Positions 11,821-13,125 of a stretch of DNA of 13,125 nucleotides are shown here, piece by piece. The DNA is from Candidatus Avimonoglobus intestinipullorum (GTDB lineage Bacteria; Bacillota; Clostridia; UBA1381): contig DVND01000157.1 of NCBI GenBank assembly GCA_018714645.1, positions 1 through 13,125 on the forward strand. The letters are read 5' to 3'. The translations under genes were made by a program, and so were the position numbers. The notes beneath the pieces were generated by a model. It worked only from the letters and a program-made list of their open reading frames with translations, was not told the origin of the DNA and did no database searches. Numbering within the stretch: the stretch's first letter is position 1; every line of letters starts with the position of its first letter.

Positions 11821-12952
11821 AACGCTGGCCGATTTTCTTCAGCAGATTTTTAATTCTTGTCACAGGCACCAGCAGGTTGCTGATGGTTTCATCATGGTTC
11901 AGCGTATCGATCAGCAAGGAAATATACTTGGACATATCCACCTCGCAATACCACGCCCGCTCAAACAGGCCCGGCATCCTGTACACCAGGTTCGTGGTGA
12001 ACACCCGGTTGATTTCCCCGTTTTTATACGCCTCGTCAAACTTTTTCAAACCGTTGCAGAACAGCCCGAACGCCGTGAAGATAAAGATGCGCTTTGCGCC
12101 CTGCGCTTTCAGCTTTTTCGCGATTTCCAGCACCGATTCGCCGCTGGAAATCATATCGTCCACGATGATAACGTCCTTGCCGGCAACGTCCCGGCCCAGA
12201 TATTCATGCGCCTCGATGGGGTTTTTGCCATCGACAATCACAGAATAGTTCCGGCGCTTGTAGAACATACCCAGATCGATCTCCAGCACGGAGGAATAAT
12301 ACATACACCGCTGCATCCCGCCCTCGTCGGGGGAGATGACAATCGTATCCTCCTTGTCGAAGGAAATGTCGGGAACGGCCCGGGTCAGGGCTTTGATCAT
12401 CTGGTATGTAGTCTGCACATCGTCAAACCCGTTTAAGGGGATGGCATTCTGCACGCGCGCGTCATGGGCGTCAAAGGTGATGATGTTGGAAACGCCCATG
12501 CGGACCAATTCCTGCAGCGCCAGCGCACAGTCCAGCGACTCCCGCGCGGTGCGCCTGTGCTGGCGGCCTTCGTACAGCATCGGCATCACCACCGTAATCC
12601 GGCGCGCCTTGCCGCTTGCCGCCGCGATAATCCGCTTTAAATCCTGGAAATGGTCGTCCGGACTCATATGGTTCTCATGGTCATACATTTTATAGGTCAC
12701 GCCGTGGTTGAACATATCGCAGATGACGTAAACGTCATGGCCGCGGATGGTCTCGCTGATGACGCATTTCCCCTCGCCCGTCCCAAACCGCGGGCACGTG
12801 ATGTGGGTCACATAGGTCTCGCAATCCTCATACTCTTTCCTGAATTGTTTCAAATACCAGTCAATTTTGCTCGTGATTTCCTCACAGCCCCGCATACTGA
12901 TGATGCTCAGCTTCCCTACGATCGGCTGCATGCCGTTTGATTGACTTTCCAT
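11819..12952 (-). CDS. prs: Ribose-phosphate pyrophosphokinase (PRPP synthetase), long divergent clostridial form
   Basis: Makes PRPP from ribose-5-phosphate and ATP, feeding purine, pyrimidine, histidine, tryptophan and NAD synthesis in the cytoplasm. Visible motifs: EGRQHRR (128-134, ATP loop; classical enzymes have ARQDRK), TFDAHD (159-164; classically FDLHA), SPDEGG (207-212) and the PRPP loop VIIVDDMISSGES (261-273; classically VDDMIDTGGT). A KRR (232-234) sits where the flexible catalytic loop is expected. At 377 residues it is longer than the usual 310-320, with an N-terminal extension. I chose the ATG at 12952 because AAGGAGG (12958-12964) lies 5 nt before it; the ATG at 12976 would place this signal inside the coding region. 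It has an extended -10 promoter and no operon partner in the window. The family call is firm; the altered motifs are noted under findings. Confidence 0.93.
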   Translation of the reverse strand: MESQSNGMQPIVGKLSIISMRGCEEITSKIDWYLKQFRKEYEDCETYVTHITCPRFGTGEGKCVISETIRGHDVYVICDMFNHGVTYKMYDHENHMSPDDHFQDLKRIIAAASGKARRITVVMPMLYEGRQHRRTARESLDCALALQELVRMGVSNIITFDAHDARVQNAIPLNGFDDVQTTYQMIKALTRAVPDISFDKEDTIVISPDEGGMQRCMYYSSVLEIDLGMFYKRRNYSVIVDGKNPIEAHEYLGRDVAGKDVIIVDDMISSGESVLEIAKKLKAQGAKRIFIFTAFGLFCNGLKKFDEAYKNGEINRVFTTNLVYRMPGLFERAWYCEVDMSKYISLLIDTLNHDETISNLLVPVTRIKNLLKKIGQR

Positions 12953-12997
12953 GCGTTCCTCCTTGCAGTCGTGCATTCATTTTCACTTTCATCTATA

Positions 12998-13026
12998 TTT
13001 ATATCACACTACGTCCCATTTTTCAA
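12998..13026 (-). promoter_or_regulatory. Extended -10 promoter of prs
   Basis: On the minus strand TTGAAA (13021-13026) and TATAAA (12998-13003) are 17 bases apart, and TG lies one base before the -10. This is close to consensus, fitting a constitutively expressed enzyme. Beyond it (13027-13125) I see no gene. Confidence 0.72.
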
Positions 13027-13125
13027 CCCATATCGTCAGGCAATCCGCCGATTTTATCATTTTTACAACTTTTCCACAAAAAGTTTCCCGAAATTTATGA
13101 AGTTTGTTTTTTCAAATTGCAGGTT

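Noticed and set aside
12953..12976. Longer prs start at 12976
   Set aside because: It would put the AAGGAGG that serves the 12952 ATG inside the coding region, and the added residues (MHDCKEER) encode that signal.
13070..13078. TTTTCCACA, one mismatch from the DnaA box TTATCCACA
   Set aside because: A single box without a cluster, an A/T-rich unwinding element or dnaA/dnaN nearby does not support an origin.
1..13125. CRISPR array, tRNA, rRNA, insertion sequence or known riboswitch
   Set aside because: No regularly spaced direct repeats, cloverleaf or rRNA segments, transposase motifs with terminal repeats, or recognisable riboswitch cores were found on either strand by reading.

Overview
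The window looks like the chromosome of a moderately GC-rich Clostridia-type Firmicute, perhaps a gut member of the Oscillospirales or Christensenellales. This rests on strong AGGAGG ribosome binding sites, TTG and GTG starts, sigma-A-type promoters, a holin and endolysin of Gram-positive type, a tiny Gly/Cys-rich membrane protein of a kind seen in clostridia, and a clostridial-style PRPP synthetase. The taxonomic placement is inference; no rRNA or tRNA gene is present.

Layout. (1) Positions 1-1716, plus strand: the 3' part of a secreted multidomain NlpC/P60 peptidase with two zinc-ribbon-like repeats and a C-type-lectin domain, followed by two terminators. (2) Positions 1820-7035, minus strand: read in transcription order, an AlgI-like MBOAT O-acyltransferase, an SGNH/DltD-like partner and a terminator; then a 538-base stretch without a recognisable gene; then a phage-type holin, an overlapping M15 endolysin-like peptidase, and an HtrA-like membrane protein whose catalytic His and Ser are both replaced. 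(3) Positions 7308-11761, plus strand: an amidohydrolase; an apparent operon mreB-like / fabZ / trmN-like / rsmI / 94-residue hypothetical protein; and a 43-residue Cys-rich membrane peptide. (4) Positions 11819-12952, minus strand: PRPP synthetase, converging on the small peptide gene across a shared strong terminator.

How the genes may work together. Much of the window concerns the cell envelope: wall hydrolysis (NlpC/P60, M15), membrane permeabilisation (holin), acylation of an exported polymer (MBOAT plus SGNH), shape (MreB-like) and fatty acid elongation (FabZ). TrmN and RsmI are housekeeping RNA methyltransferases.

The most interesting part is the isolated holin / M15 peptidase / pseudo-HtrA block. 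No phage structural, packaging or integration genes flank it within the window. The peptidase gene contains an internal start with a near-ideal ribosome binding site that could make its C-terminal wall-binding part as a separate protein. The block could be a prophage remnant or a domesticated holin-endopeptidase export device; the sequence alone cannot decide.
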